64,000 bases of DNA. Source: Trichoplax sp. H2 (lineage: Eukaryota; Placozoa; Uniplacotomia; Trichoplacea). The position numbers and the translations under genes are program-made. The notes beneath the pieces are model-generated. The model saw nothing but the letters and a program-made list of their open reading frames with translations. It made no database searches and was not told the DNA's origin. Shown here in pieces: positions 26,901-39,699 of the stretch. Position 1 is the stretch's first letter. Each line of letters begins with the position of its first letter. The DNA lies in the NCBI GenBank assembly GCA_003344405.1, contig NOWV01000051.1, positions 1-64,000 on the forward strand, read 5' to 3'.

Positions 26901-29900
26901 ACGTCGATGATATCACAATTAGTCTACAGCTATCTATGCAACGTGGTGATAATAACGATTTATTTAAAGATGATCGATTGGATGTCAGTAAAGATGAACT
27001 ATTTCATTTAGAGCTACTGATAGGCCAGGTAATGTGGAAAATAAGTTCTATTTAAATGCAAATCGTGGCAGTGTTTTATTTGTAGAGTTTTTTTGCTTAA
27101 ATATGGTATACGATGCGTAGACTCCTTAGATTAACAATGATTGTTATTTTAGGCTTACTTAGCTAGCGATAATATCAATCGAGCAAAAGAACATTTCAGT
27201 CAACTACTGAAGGAATTGAGTTGTCCACAGCCACAAAATTTAACAAAATGTAAGTGGCAAATACTAGTTCAACAAATTGTCCAAAAACGCCATCGCCAGC
27301 TACCGGAACAACACTCAGCGAATTCGAGGTAATAAATAACTCGTTATCAGATAAAAATATCATGTAATAGATTCTATATTCTAATTGGTTGTATAATTCA
27401 TTAATCGTTAATACCGATAGAAAGATATCCATTTACAAGTAAATCTATACTCTATACATCCTAGATACTATGCTAGCCTTGAAATAGATATTCGCCATTT
27501 TGCTTGTTTATCACTAATTATACTTATACATTCGATTGTTGAATTACTTATAGCCATTATTAAATAATTTGTAATTTATATTATAATTTTCATCATAAAT
27601 CGATGGGCAAGTTGATATAAATCTTTCTTTTATTTTATATGCATCTCAGATATTATTATATCATGAATAACTAATTAGTCATATTAGAAGTAGGCAACAA
27701 TGCAATAGATATTTACCATTTTGTTGGGTGTAATAGCTTCACATTAATGATTTTCATTTGTGCTTTCGACTGGTAACCTATCTATAGCTATTGTCATTAT
27801 AAACTAATGGGCATGATCTTATGATGTTTCTCTCGAGCTATAGAACCGCGGAAGAAGAACTTAAAATTGCTCAAGCTAAATGCTTAGCTCATCTATATTA
27901 CGTCCACCGCTTAAATAACGACAATACTCGTGCTTACATGACTGCTCTGTTGCAAGCGAATAAAATAGAACAAGTTGACCAAGAAATTGATCAGGTCATA
28001 TTTCATACAATAAAAATAACCATTGATAATAATTGATATTTATACCATTTCTCGTGTATTGGCATAACGATTTAATATTTTTACCCTAGAGAATTATTGC
28101 TTATGCAGAGTTAATTGAAATATCTTTCGATCGAAAAATTTATGAACTATCTGATCGTTTACAAGTGAAAGCCATGCAAAGGTATAGCTACAAAATTTTA
28201 TTAAAGAATCTATAACAGGTCTGGCTTAAAATGCTAGGTTATAAATAGTGATTTTACCATTACTATAGTATCAAGGAATATGAAAATGAAATCAATGCTA
28301 AACTTCTAGAAGCTATGGTTCATTTGCAGAGTGTTCTGTTAGTCACCAAATTAGGTCGTGGATTATTGCAACAAGCAGTTGAACATGGTATGATAGATCT
28401 TTGCATCATAGCTTAATGCTATAGTGAATTAGAAATAGCACTAATTGAAACTAAAAATCATCATCATCCTTGTAATTCTTATTGAATTGCTAGGCCATCA
28501 AGCATTGAGGAAAGCTAACTTATTAGTAAGCATGGCTGATGACCAAGAAAACATAAAAGAAGAATCAAGTAATTTGTCAATTACCTCGACAATAAGGGCA
28601 AGATATAATACAGCCAGTAAATCCAATGCAGTGGCTTCCAAAATGTTAATTTTACCCATTATAGTTCAGGCACTTTTATTATCTGGCAGGTCTATACTGG
28701 AAAAATTGTGATGTTAAATAGTGTTCTTGTTCTTCATATGATATTGAATAAGACTCTAAAATCTTTCCATTTTGTGAGAATAGTGAATCACTCTGCCATG
28801 AACAAATTTTAAATCTAAAGTTATTAGCAGGAGAAAAGTCGGATATTTTTGGTTTAACCTGGTATCATTGCTGTTTACTAGACTTAAACTTAGAAATAAG
28901 TAAGTAATCACTTCTGTTTGGATAGACATTTAAGATAGATATAGATTTTCAATGAATAGATTTTTATCACTATTTGCAGATCAACATATTGACGCATACT
29001 ATACTTTTGCCAACTATGTTGGTCAAGTATTTTGTGAGAAAATCCGTGACGATGATACAATCTTATTTTACTACATCACTGCTAATCACGCATTATGGTA
29101 AGATTATTTCATTTTAACGACCTTACATCTTCTTTTTAGTTATACTATTACGGGATTCTTACTACTAATTATTCCTATGATACTTAGGAATGCGAGACAT
29201 AAATTATGGAAGATGGCAAACCAATATATAGAACTCGCTACAAGTTTGTATTTTAATCGTCTATTTTACAATATTATTTATTTTGCTCTTTCTATCGAAG
29301 TCTTGTTAATTAATCTACTTTAAGTGATTTCATGGCCTTAATTAAGGAATATTTGATGTATATGATAGATATGGAATCAGAACACTTTACTATACTTCTA
29401 CTGATTTTATTCTTTCCCTGATGTGCTATTAATTTACCTGCGCTAGTGATTTCATGACCTCAATTAAGGAATATTCAATATACGTGATAGATATGAAACC
29501 AAAACACTTTACTATACTCCTGATATACTATTAATTTACCTACATTAATAACTTAATGACCCTAACTAAGGATTATATAATACATGGCAGATTTGGAACC
29601 AAAATACTTTTCTATACTGATGGCAGCAAGAGCCTATAGTAAAATTGTTGAAGCTAATTTATTGTGTTGGGCACAGCAGAAAGGCAATAATAAATATAAG
29701 CTTCGTAGCAAAAAGGTACTATAGATTGGATTTATCCTTTGACATTTTAACAGTGAATGAATAACTATTAAAATTCACTTAATCAACAGTCGATGAAAAC
29801 ATTGCATGCTATTTCGCGGAAATATCCTGTTATAAAGTCTCGTTGGAATCATTTACGAGCTTATGGAGCACTTATTGAAGGAAAAGAACGAAAAGCTAAA

Positions 29901-30053
29901 AAATATCTAGCAAAAGGCTTAATATCAGCTTCTATTCCTCAGGATCATCGATGGATCAAATGTAGCCAACAACACTGGTTTGGAATTAATGTAGATAATT
30001 GCGGGGGCCAATTATTTCACTTACCTAAACCGAACGGAGATGATTCTATTTAA
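17930..30053 (+). CDS. ADCY10: Soluble adenylyl cyclase, bicarbonate-type (ADCY10-like)
   Basis: Makes cAMP from ATP; in animals this family answers HCO3-/Ca2+ in cytosol and cilia. Well-phased exons include 18088-18208, 18788-18889, 18995-19033, 19121 to about 19488, 20815-20989, 21095-21126, 21254-21369, 21482-21564, 21739-21919, 22240-22298, 22460-22613, 22957 to about 23155, 23306-23404, 23527-23844, about 23903-24391, 25194-27028, 27153-27328, 27844-27994, then short exons to the TAA at 30051-30053. Cyclase domain 1 shows the metal aspartates (VDIKG, KFAGDAILA), the bicarbonate-site Lys (ILKF) and Arg (DDMR). Domain 2 has NKIFMFDKG, CGVVGHESFRHEYT and VIGRKVNMAARLM, including the transition-state Asn and Arg. 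A Walker A follows (EGTDGIGKS). The C-terminus keeps the family's KC..QHW block. The first exon (17930-17977) is tentative: right phase, weak donor. Ser/Arg-rich inserts at 24030-24260 and 25780-26280 are unlike human ADCY10 as I recall it. Confidence 0.93.
18430..18787. repeat. Minisatellite copying a splice acceptor, ~7 copies of 41-57 bp
   Basis: The unit 'ttctcaattggataggatttactgctct' begins near 18434, 18475, 18524, 18581, 18628, 18680 and 18733. It matches the sequence across the true 3' splice site at 18786-18787 and the first bases of the cyclase exon, so the array looks like a multiplied intron/exon border. Confidence 0.85.
24460..24980. repeat. Minisatellite, ~140-bp unit, 4 copies, in ADCY10 intron
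   Basis: The unit 'gaatcagatcagatctaatatacctttacctgctaatgttatgcgattagata' followed by 'tttgcaaatcaattcgttttactat' recurs near 24461, 24600, 24740 and 24880, between the exons ending 24391 and starting 25194. Confidence 0.85.
27420..27830. repeat. Diverged two-copy repeat in ADCY10 intron
   Basis: Similar blocks 'aatagatatt.gccattttg', 'ttgactggt/ttgaattacttatagc.att' and 'aatcgatgggca / aaactaatgggca' occur about 200 bp apart. Confidence 0.5.
29290..29620. repeat. Minisatellite, ~125-bp unit, ~3 copies, in ADCY10 intron
   Basis: The unit 'agtgatttcatggcct.aattaaggaata' with 'atgatagatatggaa.caaaacactttactatac' recurs near 29323, 29447 and 29550. Confidence 0.85.
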
Positions 30054-32528
30054 TTTAAGTAAGGACTGTAAGGTTGAGAAGGAAAATTGTTAAAAGATTT
30101 GCATCCAATTTTAAATAGATACTTATAATATTTTCTACTAAGGAAATTGAATGTTATCGAAATTTACAATATAAATAAGTTTGATACTAGATATTAAGAT
30201 TTCCACAAAACATGCTGTACATTTACTATAAAATAAGGATACGATGCATTGCATATATTAATTTAAATTTTAATTCTGGATATAGGTTACTGCGGCTGCC
30301 TTACCTATCGGTAGGGCTCAAGTTGTAATAGTTGGATTGCATTGAGGATTTTATAATATCTTATTTGCGTAATTGCGATAGTATATAACCATGTTTGCTA
30401 TTAATAAACTACGAGATTAATGCTTGAGGCAACTGGCTTATTAGATAATTTTAATTCCACTTATTCATGTATGTAACAGCAAGCCTTCATTAAAGTAAAC
30501 TGAATGAGCATTATAATAGCATTATAATGCATTATAAGGCAGCTCTAATACATTTTATTATTGAGTGGCCGCAATTTCAATACATAGATTTGCTATTACT
30601 GAAAAAATAACTTTCGACTATTCATAAGAAGCCAGGACATACTTGTTCTAATACCGCACTAAATTTTTACCAAAAACTGTTATAAAAACCTGAAAAATTG
30701 GTGGCTCTCAGACTAAACACTGATGATTATAGTATTAGAGTGAAAAACACGGATGCAAGCGTCCGTATATAAACTTATAAATTCGATTAGTTTCACGGGA
30801 TCTGTCATCGACTATTATCATTATGCCTTATTATGGAGAAAAGATACTTCGTAAATAAATTATTTATTTATAACGGATATAAGCCTGACTCTTTCATGAT
30901 TTTTTTAGTTTCTGAAGTGCGATAAAGTATCTTCTTAAAGATTCTACAAGAACTATAGTTTCTTGTATACTTCACTCTATTATATAAGATCATGAGCCTT
31001 TTAGAAGGGTAGTTCTTAGACGTTATAGTAGCAGTACTATATTCTTACTAGACCTTTCGACAGATTAGGGTAGTAATCTGTAGAAGCAACTCAAAGTAAG
31101 CGCTCACGTTAGACTAGTAAACTCGTTGGGAAGTAGTCCGTGACAGCCTTCTATTTTCATTTTTTAATACAGACAGTGGAAAGTTATTCTATTTTTATTA
31201 ATTTTATTATCTACCTAGGACTTATTTACAATACAGAAATGTTGTTTTAATCCCTGAAGCAAAAAAAGATAAGTTGGAGTGTGATTTGGTATAGTTATTG
31301 CAACTTTATAAACTTTGTTGATATTCTACTTGATTTTGTAGTTATTGACGACGTTACTGCTAGAAAGCCAAAAATTGATCAAGAGACAAGACAGTTTATC
31401 GCAAAGTAAGTCGGTCCAAATCTTAAAAAGGAGCTAAATAGAAATGATATTGGAATGTTATTCGTTTTAAAGTAAATTAAAAAATTTTTTGATTCCAACG
31501 CGTATGTTTATTATTTCAATTTCAAGGTACAATTTCCTGACTACTGTTTATAATCTAAAACAGCTAATAAGCCATATCATTAAATTTAGCACAGACCATG
31601 ACATAGTGAATTCAATAAATGTTATCCTATACTAAAATGAAGCTAAAATAAGAATTTAACAGCAATTATGTTAATTTAAGGACAAATTCTTGTCCAATTT
31701 TAGATGAGCTACATCGAAACATGAGATCGCGTTATTTAAATAAGAGCTAGTTTATTAACGAAGAATTATTAATATATTTAAATATCTAGCTATAATCTAA
31801 CGATAGCCAAAAGTAACGGGCTGAGAAGAATCACGGCTGCAAGACGCAGCGCTAACCCTATCTCTAAAGCTGTGACTGCTCAATTTAATAAACATGTGTA
31901 TAATTCTAATCGAAGTTTCTAAATGAAATATTTTATATCGTACAAGAGGTCTAATTCTAAGCACACTAAATAAGTATGAATTACGTTTTACTTGGGAAAT
32001 AGGAACTAAATTGGTTTTAATATTAGAGTTGAGGGAAACAAGTATATTTAATATGTGAAAGGCAACTTTAGGTGATTATTTAACGATTGTGCTTAAAATA
32101 CGAGTATATGGGCATTGATCACTTAAATATTATCTGCTCAAAGTTGTAAACAGTTTTGCGGCAGTATATGGAAGATATGATGAATTCATAGAAATGTTCC
32201 CTTCTATTTCGCTAAAATATTCAAGATGAAGACATAACATGTTTATAATAGGCGAAGAACATCAAGATGTGAAAAGTTGAAATTTTCTATAGGGTACTGG
32301 GTTAGATTTGATGGAGAATTTGCCTATCCATTGAAACCAGCGAAAGCACAACTTCAAGTTAATAAAATTTCATCGCCACCAATAGAATAGTTATATCTAT
32401 GCAACCTAATCAATGAGATGGCTATGAAATATTCATCAGTTTAATCTATTGCTTTAATAGGTCATCCTTTCGATTGGAAATGCTTTATTCTTGATCTGGA
32501 GTAAAAATTTGATTTTATTTGAGATAGA
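30054..32528. other. Intergenic region, no gene recognised
   Basis: Very AT-rich; no exon or RNA gene was seen on either strand. It lies between the convergent 3' ends of the cyclase gene and the GPA2-like gene, so it should contain both 3' UTRs. Confidence 0.5.
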
Positions 32529-32876
32529 TTATGAATCTCCTTGACATGCACATTGGACGTGATAGGTAGCGCGGATGATCTTTTTAAATCCATTAGAGCC
32601 ACATTTTAGTTGTAAAGGAACTGTAGTAGTGTTAATAGATTGACAACATCTGACAACCGGGCGATAAAAAGGAGGATCTATAGACGGGAATGAAGCAGAA
32701 CTGCAGTAGCCAGCACAAGACTGAACAACTACACTGCCTGAACAAGTATCATCACCAATTTTTTCACGATGTCTAAAGATATGTGTAACTGGAAGACAAG
32801 TCTTACTAGCTCCATGGCAATGCTGATGAAAGCAAATGATTGCCACTAAACACCATAAAGCCAATTTATATGCCAT
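32529..32876 (-). CDS. Secreted cystine-knot protein, glycoprotein-hormone alpha/GPA2-like
   Basis: A 115-residue secreted protein in one uninterrupted reading frame. I chose the Met at 32876 because it is followed at once by a hydrophobic signal peptide (LALWCLVAIICF); an upstream in-frame Met at 32963 would add 29 residues and bury that signal. The mature part carries the C-terminal cystine-knot pattern: an early Cys, the ring motif CAGYC (C-x-G-x-C), a CC pair, a single Cys, and a final CAC (C-x-C). The CxGxC...CC...C...CxC order with GYCSSASFPS strongly recalls the alpha subunit GPA2 (thyrostimulin alpha). One N-glycosylation sequon (NTT) lies just after the CC pair, where alpha subunits often have one. 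Its expected partner would be a beta-type knot protein; a candidate lies 4.9 kb away, divergently transcribed. A norrin or bursicon relative is the main alternative. Function inferred from fold only. Confidence 0.78.
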   Translation of the reverse strand: MAYKLALWCLVAIICFHQHCHGASKTCLPVTHIFRHREKIGDDTCSGSVVVQSCAGYCSSASFPSIDPPFYRPVVRCCQSINTTTVPLQLKCGSNGFKKIIRATYHVQCACQGDS

Positions 32877-32969
32877 TATTACCGAATTTAGGATTGCAAA
32901 TTGTAGTGTTATGCGTAAATCTATGCAAAAAGAGAAAAGCAATGAATTCAAAACGTTATACATAAGAAG

Positions 32970-33420
32970 AGTTAGGATATCGTTAATAGCATATTTAAAA
33001 TGGCGATACCAAGATTTCGTATTTTCATGATCATAAAATTATATTATAGTAAATTAAACACTATACGTGCACATTGTTTCTCGATATCGTTAATAGCATA
33101 TTTAAAATAATGATTCCAAATTTTCGCACTGGTATACTCTTGATCACAAAATTATACAACCGCAAGTTAAGCACTATATGTTTTTTCGATATTGTTAATT
33201 ACATATTTAATACAGCGATATCAAGTGAAAGCTTGGTATACTCTTGATCACAACATTATATTGCCGCAAGTTAAACACTATATATTTCTCGATATCGTTA
33301 ATAGCATATTTAAATAGTAACGGTAACTTTTCGCAATTGGTATTCTCTTGATCACAAAGTTATATTATCCGGGAGTTAAATACTGTATGTTTTTTTCGGA
33401 AGATGATGCAATATCAGGAA
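32970..33420. repeat. Minisatellite, ~105-bp unit, ~4 copies
   Basis: The unit 'ctcgatatcgttaatagcatatttaaaat', then 'ttggtatactcttgatcacaaaattatat' and 'cgcaagttaaacactatatgttt' recurs from about 32978, 33083, 33187 and 33288. It lies directly upstream of the GPA2-like gene. Confidence 0.88.
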
Positions 33421-33926
33421 ATTGTCTATGAAAAAAATCGAATTGAAAGTAGTGTATTATAAGTATAGAGATATCACCTAGTAACTTTAACCTCTCAAGA
33501 ATCGCTAATATAATACTTTTAGTACTGATTAGATTATTTTCAATACATTGCGAAGGTTTTGCTAACGTCGTTGTTACAGTGTTAAATACTGTATTACAGT
33601 AGAAATAACTATGTTAGGATAATTCTGTTAGACTATCCTTATTTAGTTAACTTCTAATTTGGATATACTGTATTTTAATATAGCACTGACTTTTTATNNN
33701 NNNNNNNNNNNNNNNNNTATTATCCGGGAGTTAAATACTGTATGTTTTTTTTGGAAGATGAAGCAATATCAGGAAATTGTCTATGACAAAAATCTAATTG
33801 AAAGTAGTGTATTATAAGTATAGAGATATCACCTAGTAACTTTAACCTCTCAAGGATCGCTAATATAATACTTTTAGTACTGATTAGATTATTTTCAATA
33901 TATTGCGAAGGTTTTGCTAACGTCGT
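33363..33926. repeat. 209-bp direct duplication flanking an assembly gap
   Basis: 33363-33571 and 33718-33926 are the same length (209 bp) and nearly identical, differing at only a handful of bases. The 20-N gap at 33698-33717 lies immediately before the second copy. Confidence 0.9.
33698..33717. other. Assembly gap (20 N)
   Basis: Twenty consecutive N. True size unknown; the round number suggests a placeholder. Confidence 0.99.
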
Positions 33927-36900
33927 CAAAGTTCTTTTCTCCATATTTTCGAACTAGAAATAGGTATCTGCATATCTTTATGCATTATGCAATATTTAAG
34001 CATATAGTAAGCCATGTAACATAAATAATGGAATGCCAGAAAGCATAATTTTACTAATATTTATGCGATATTATGCTAACTTTTATCTTTAAATGTAGGT
34101 ATGATTAGACAATTGTAATTTGTTACTAAATTAATTGGAATAGCGTAGAAAATAGTTCGAGAATGTAATATAATAATTCATAAATAACGAGACTATCCTA
34201 AGTGATGACTGTTCGTTATTCTGTTTTACCTTAAAGATTTACAGATTTTTTTAGTATCAAATATCAGATATTTGCAATTTGATGTAAGCTTACCGCAATA
34301 TCCTAGCAGATGAAGGAGTTTTCTCAATCAGTTTTAAAATGTAAATGTTCAAAGCTAAATATATCAGTGGCTTAAATAACCATTTAGCAAGTTAAATAAA
34401 AGCAGGTGAAATGAGTCTAATAAAGCATTTTGGTAATAGATCAGAATACGTATTGAAATTATACTTACATTTTATTACGAAAGAATAAGAAAGGTGATTT
34501 GTACTTCATCAATTTTGTCTTGGTAACAAGATTAAGCTGTTAATTGAAGAAGGAGAACAATAACGCTATTATTAGAGATACTAAATATAAATATTATCCC
34601 TAATATTTGTCTAAATTTACTATAAATAAGGCATAGTGAGCCTTTCAGCCTAGGTACCGATTTGTTACTTAATTAGATTAATTATTTTTTCATTCACAGT
34701 TGTTTACTAAACTATCGAAAAAGATCAATCAATGACTTGATTTTGATTTTCATCGCTGTTGCTAGAGTGATGGATACATGATTTCATTTTCTGCTATCAC
34801 TTATTGCTAATGATAGCTTTATTATAGATTGTTAGCGTGATAAATTAAAATCCAAATTAGTGCTAATGTTATTTTAAATTGTTGCGTAGCCATTTATCAA
34901 ACTAGTGCTACTACTAGCTATGGGTAACTTGAATGATCTAGGAGATTCTGTATGAAAATGAAGAGAAAATTCTCCTATATTCAGTAAATGTTTATATTGT
35001 GCTTAAGGAATAAATTTATGACTAATTACCGGGGATAACACCGGAACATTGAAAAATGGACAAAATCGATCTATTTATAATATTTAATTTGCTATTCTCC
35101 ATCGAAAATTAATTCTGAGGAGACGCATATATTCTGACAAATATTTTTATTAAAACATTTAAATGTACGAAATGCGAGGCAGTTATTTTGGTATTTGTTT
35201 ATATCATATGCTACAATAATTAATCTATTAATCAATTCGCTTAGAATTTAACTCGTTTCATAAGTATTTTATATCTAAAGAATGAGCTAGAAATACTGAG
35301 TGCGAATAAGTCTACTACATTTAACTGACCAAGAATGAAAGTATTGTCTTGATTATATCTCGATTTAACAACAAATTAAATTTCATGAATTGTGTAAATG
35401 GAACATTGCCACTTTACATCACCAGATCATATATACGACTTTAATCTAAATAATAAAAGGTACGGTTAAAAGTTTTGTAATCCTCCATTACATTTATCAG
35501 TCTATCAGCAAACAAAACTATTTTGCCTTAAAATTCGATTATAATTTAGACATGAGCTTTAGATTTATTAAACTATAAATAAATCTAAATTAATTATAGT
35601 TAACTCTGTCTATAGATAAACGCTAACCTATTAAACAGCGCACGGTAGAATATAAAGGGTAAAGCTTGTGTTAAACCTTATCGTGTACATTTTAAAATTC
35701 AAAAAACTAGTTTTGTGTTGTGTTTTCCGTTGACCTTTTTGGAATTAAGCAAGTTTTACTTCTGTATTCATTATGATTATATCTATGTAAAATGAAAACA
35801 GATGATAGCGATTGAATCAATTCACTGTATCAATTTCTTATCACAGATATTTTTGTATTTATGAGATATAAGCGATAAATTTTGCGGCTCAAATTTTCGA
35901 GTTCATTATAACTAAAACTGTTTATGAAATCCCGGAATAAATTTAAAAATTAATATATTCTAGTTCATTTAAAATATGGACTTCTTAATATATTATGATA
36001 ATGTGCACCTATACCGTGAAGAGTATAATGATTTCATCTACGATACCGATGCCAATAACTGATAGCTATATTAGCTGAATTCTCTCAATTAACTTTATTA
36101 ATTCTCATAAATGTTGCCATAACATTAATTGATTCTATTAGTTTTATTGGATATTGACGATTAGTAACGCAAATTTAAATAAATTATTCATATAGCCATC
36201 CGGAATTTACCGTAGGGAATAAATGATATACACAATTACCAGTTGAACATTGCGATATACTTAATTAGATTTAGATTATTGTCATGCTTTGATAGAGTAT
36301 CCTTAATCAATAAATAATTGTAATAGGGATCGAAGTGGACGCTCGATGTAAGCACAGAAGGTACAATAACTTTCATTATCCTATTTCCTTTCTCTGTAGA
36401 TGAAAGTAGCTTAATAATTTACTTCATAATGTTTTAACTTACTCACATGGAAATAAGTTTATGCATAGCTTTAGGCATAATCATGGTAGAAGTTTCCATT
36501 TTAATGAATTGCAAACAATGGATCTACTTTTTACTAATCACTTGCATCTGACTTTAAATTTAAATCTAATTAGAAAATTTACAACCGATTTTAGCTGGTT
36601 AGTATCATTTAAACAATATATACTGGTCAGTGTTACGGTTAATAGAAATGTTAATAGCATTGTAGGTGAATAACATAGATTTAGTTGATTAATTAATTAA
36701 TCAAATGGGAGCAGAGTATAATATAAAATGATTTTGTTAATGTTGGCAGAAATTTTGAATTAGAGTTGCTATTAGCATAGATCTAGTCATCATTCTAGTT
36801 TGACTTATATCTTATTAAACTAGCTTCATACCATTTTAAATGTGATATTGATTATGCCATACCTTCTAACACCGATATAAATCGCTATGCTTCAAGCCTT

Positions 36901-37790
36901 AATATTTTATGATTAAAGTATTTTGTGTCATGACTATATGTAGGTAAAGAAAGAATTATACTATAAATTACTTAATGCTGATCAAATAATTATTTCAGAT
37001 TGAAGTTTATTATGATAAATTAATGACATATTTCTAATTTAGGTAAATAAAACCGTTATGACTGCATTGAAAACAGAAGTCTTTTTTATAAAAAATTGAT
37101 ATTTTTATTTAGCTAGCGTATCCGTTAACAATTCATTGAGTAATGTGATTGCTAGGATTGCTCGGAAGTCATTGAATTAATTTGACAAGCTTTATTATTA
37201 TAGATTATCGTATATTCTTGCCACGCTGAGAATAAATAATTTTTCTGACATAATGGAAATAAATTAATTATCTTATTTTTACTGATTCTTTTCTTACTCT
37301 TTATATTTATAGCAATTTATAGAATTTGATGATTCTTTTACTTGTATCTTTATCATTAACCAGGCCTGCGGCACACATATATATACAGGTAATTACGCTC
37401 AAAAGCTACTCATTCAAATCTTCTATGTTAGAACTACCCACTCTGATAAAATTAAAGCTCAGAAGCAATAATCTAGTAAGTTTTATCGTCCAATAGTTTA
37501 ATATTTATATTAAAGCATAGATCAGAAATAGCAATCCTAGTTCAGTTTTATCTATAAACAACTTTAATTTTTAAAGTCTTGCAGCATTTAAATCATTAAA
37601 TTTTAACATTTTTTTGTTAACATTTCGATAAATGCCAGATTCCAAATAGTTATGCAGTAGTACTTTGTGTCTAGATCAATTTTGTTGAAATTGTCTAATT
37701 CATTTTTAATTTTTTTATTTACTGTTGATAACTTCAAGATTTTCTGCTCAGCTTTCTTTTGCACTGAATTATTTCTAAGATTAGGAAAAG
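33927..37790. other. Intergenic region between two divergent cystine-knot genes
   Basis: About 3.9 kb, strongly AT-rich. No exon, RNA gene or clear promoter motif was recognised on either strand. As the shared upstream region of both hormone-like genes it should carry their regulatory sequence. Confidence 0.5.
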
Positions 37791-38120
37791 ATGGCTCTAG
37801 CAAAAGCAACGTCCATTACTATAACACTCATGGTGATGATAAGTTGTTTCTATCCCGCTCAAGTGACGGCATGTGGTCCTGCACTTTATCAGGATTGGTT
37901 AAAATTACGCGGATGCCAACCACGTCAAGTTGCCTTGAAAATCTGTGAAGGTTGGTGTACTTCTTTTACAAGAGCTAAAAGCTACGGATATTCGACTACA
38001 GTTTGTCATCGTTGTGAACCTACTGGATTTAAGAAGATTCCCATCACAGTTATGTGCGATGGTGCACCTCGTGTAGAGTATCTTCGTTCAGTGACAGGAT
38101 GCAGTTGTCGTAATCATTAG
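37791..38120 (+). CDS. Secreted cystine-knot protein, bursicon/GPB5-like
   Basis: A 109-residue, single-exon secreted protein. The Met at 37791 is followed by a hydrophobic signal (ITITLMVMISCFYPAQVTA), with likely cleavage before CGP. The mature chain shows the cystine-knot spacing: an N-terminal Cys, GCQPRQ, the ring motif CEGWC (C-x-G-x-C), CHRC, a single Cys (MCDG), and the terminal CSC (C-x-C). The 'GC.P....C.G.C.S' stretch and short length resemble bursicon, while the overall pattern also fits the glycoprotein-hormone beta subunit GPB5; I cannot separate the two. No N-glycosylation sequon was seen. It is divergently oriented to the GPA2-like gene, and a heterodimer is an attractive inference. 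Both genes lack introns in a region where other genes have many. The tail stops right after C-x-C, without the extra C-terminal cysteines of vertebrate beta subunits. Confidence 0.75.
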   Translation: MALAKATSITITLMVMISCFYPAQVTACGPALYQDWLKLRGCQPRQVALKICEGWCTSFTRAKSYGYSTTVCHRCEPTGFKKIPITVMCDGAPRVEYLRSVTGCSCRNH

Positions 38121-39699
38121 ACTGCTTCCTATAAATGATCTTATACGCTAAATCATCGTTCTTCTGAGGTAGAATCAGTTGATTAAGGAAGGATTTAGTA
38201 TATGCTGAAGTATTATGGATGCTACAACAACAATTTGATAGACTGTCATCGTGAACTCTTTAACTGCTGAGCTCTATTTAATCTGATTCTATCACATCCG
38301 TATCCGCTATGCCAATATTAAATGAATCTAGTATCATTTGAAATATAGAATATTTATTTCTCATTAGCATTATTTCAATGAGGAGAAAATGTTCTTATAT
38401 CAGCCATAATGATATAATATAATTTCATTGATCTATACCGTCACTTAGAACGATCTGTGTGCGTAGTTAATTATGCCTTTGTTAAGTTTTACCAAAGGGC
38501 TCCTTGTAATCTTGCCCACAATTTGTATAATGATACGCAACATCCTTCATAATTACACTATTGTCAAGTTAATTTATGATTTCTAATTAGAAGATTATAA
38601 TATTCTGATAGTGTCAAGACCAAACTGCTAAATTTTCATAGGTTGGAGTGTTTAGGTGTAATATTCTCGCTCTATCATAGAATCTATCCTAAATATGCCT
38701 CTATTATTCACTTATAGTAGGATAGTATAATAGTTTTGCTATCCTATTGGATAATAACTACACATAGCAATAGAATTTAACTCTAGACATCCTTTCAACA
38801 GCTGCTTATAGTAGTGTAGCATAATAATTGTATTATTCATACAGGATAATAAAATATTTGTGTCAAGATGAATGCTTTTGATGTATTCTATCGATTAAAT
38901 CTCAGGTCACTGGTTAAGTGTGCCGTACATAATGTTCAAAAATAAGTCGTCTATATAGATTAATGCTTGTCGATAACAATTTATTTGATACATTACTTTA
39001 CGCGTCTATAGATATTTCTGTTATTGAAGTATACCAAAGGTAATACTTGAATGTGCACGCTACAATATATTTTATTTCGGTAGAATTAAGCCGTGTTAGC
39101 AGCAGTTCAAGGAATAAAATCGACTGGCTAGAACAAAATAGCCAAATAACCTACTTCTCATCATATCACAAAGCTTCCTATAAAACATTATATGCTACTC
39201 AGCATATAATACACACACTAACCGTAATGGCAATATCCTTCGGTCAAGGTTCTAATTTTACTATTTCCATTTCTAAATATATTTTTGCTAAGAAATACTC
39301 TAGCTTCACTAATTGCATTATTACGATTCGTTATAGATTTATTACTATTACAAAACGAAAATATCAAGGTGCGATCCCTAGTAGTATATCGAATTGTTAA
39401 TTAGTGCACTCAGCCGTACTAGATACGGACGCTAAAACTTTATGCTGCAAATATGATGCTACTGAGTAGTATTTAATTCAATTATTTTGGTCCTGTCTAT
39501 ATTGAAGTCTACTAATTTACAAAATATTGTGCTTTTCTGAATATACTTTCTAATATAATCTATTTTCCGGCTGCTATCCCAATGTTACGTAATAGCCATT
39601 AGTAGCAAATATCTACTCTATTAATTAGGTAAGCCCAAAGTCTAAAAGTCAGTTGTTGGTCTTATTAACTTGCTAACGGAAATTTTAAAATTTTAGATG
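38121..39699. other. Intergenic region, no gene recognised
   Basis: Contains the 3' UTR of the cystine-knot gene. An open frame at 39047-39400 (+) has no recognisable domain, no initiator support and AT-driven composition; I do not call it a gene. Confidence 0.45.

Noticed and set aside
39047-39400. 117-codon plus-strand open frame
   Set aside because: No domain, signal or splice evidence; composition is that of the AT-rich intergenic background.
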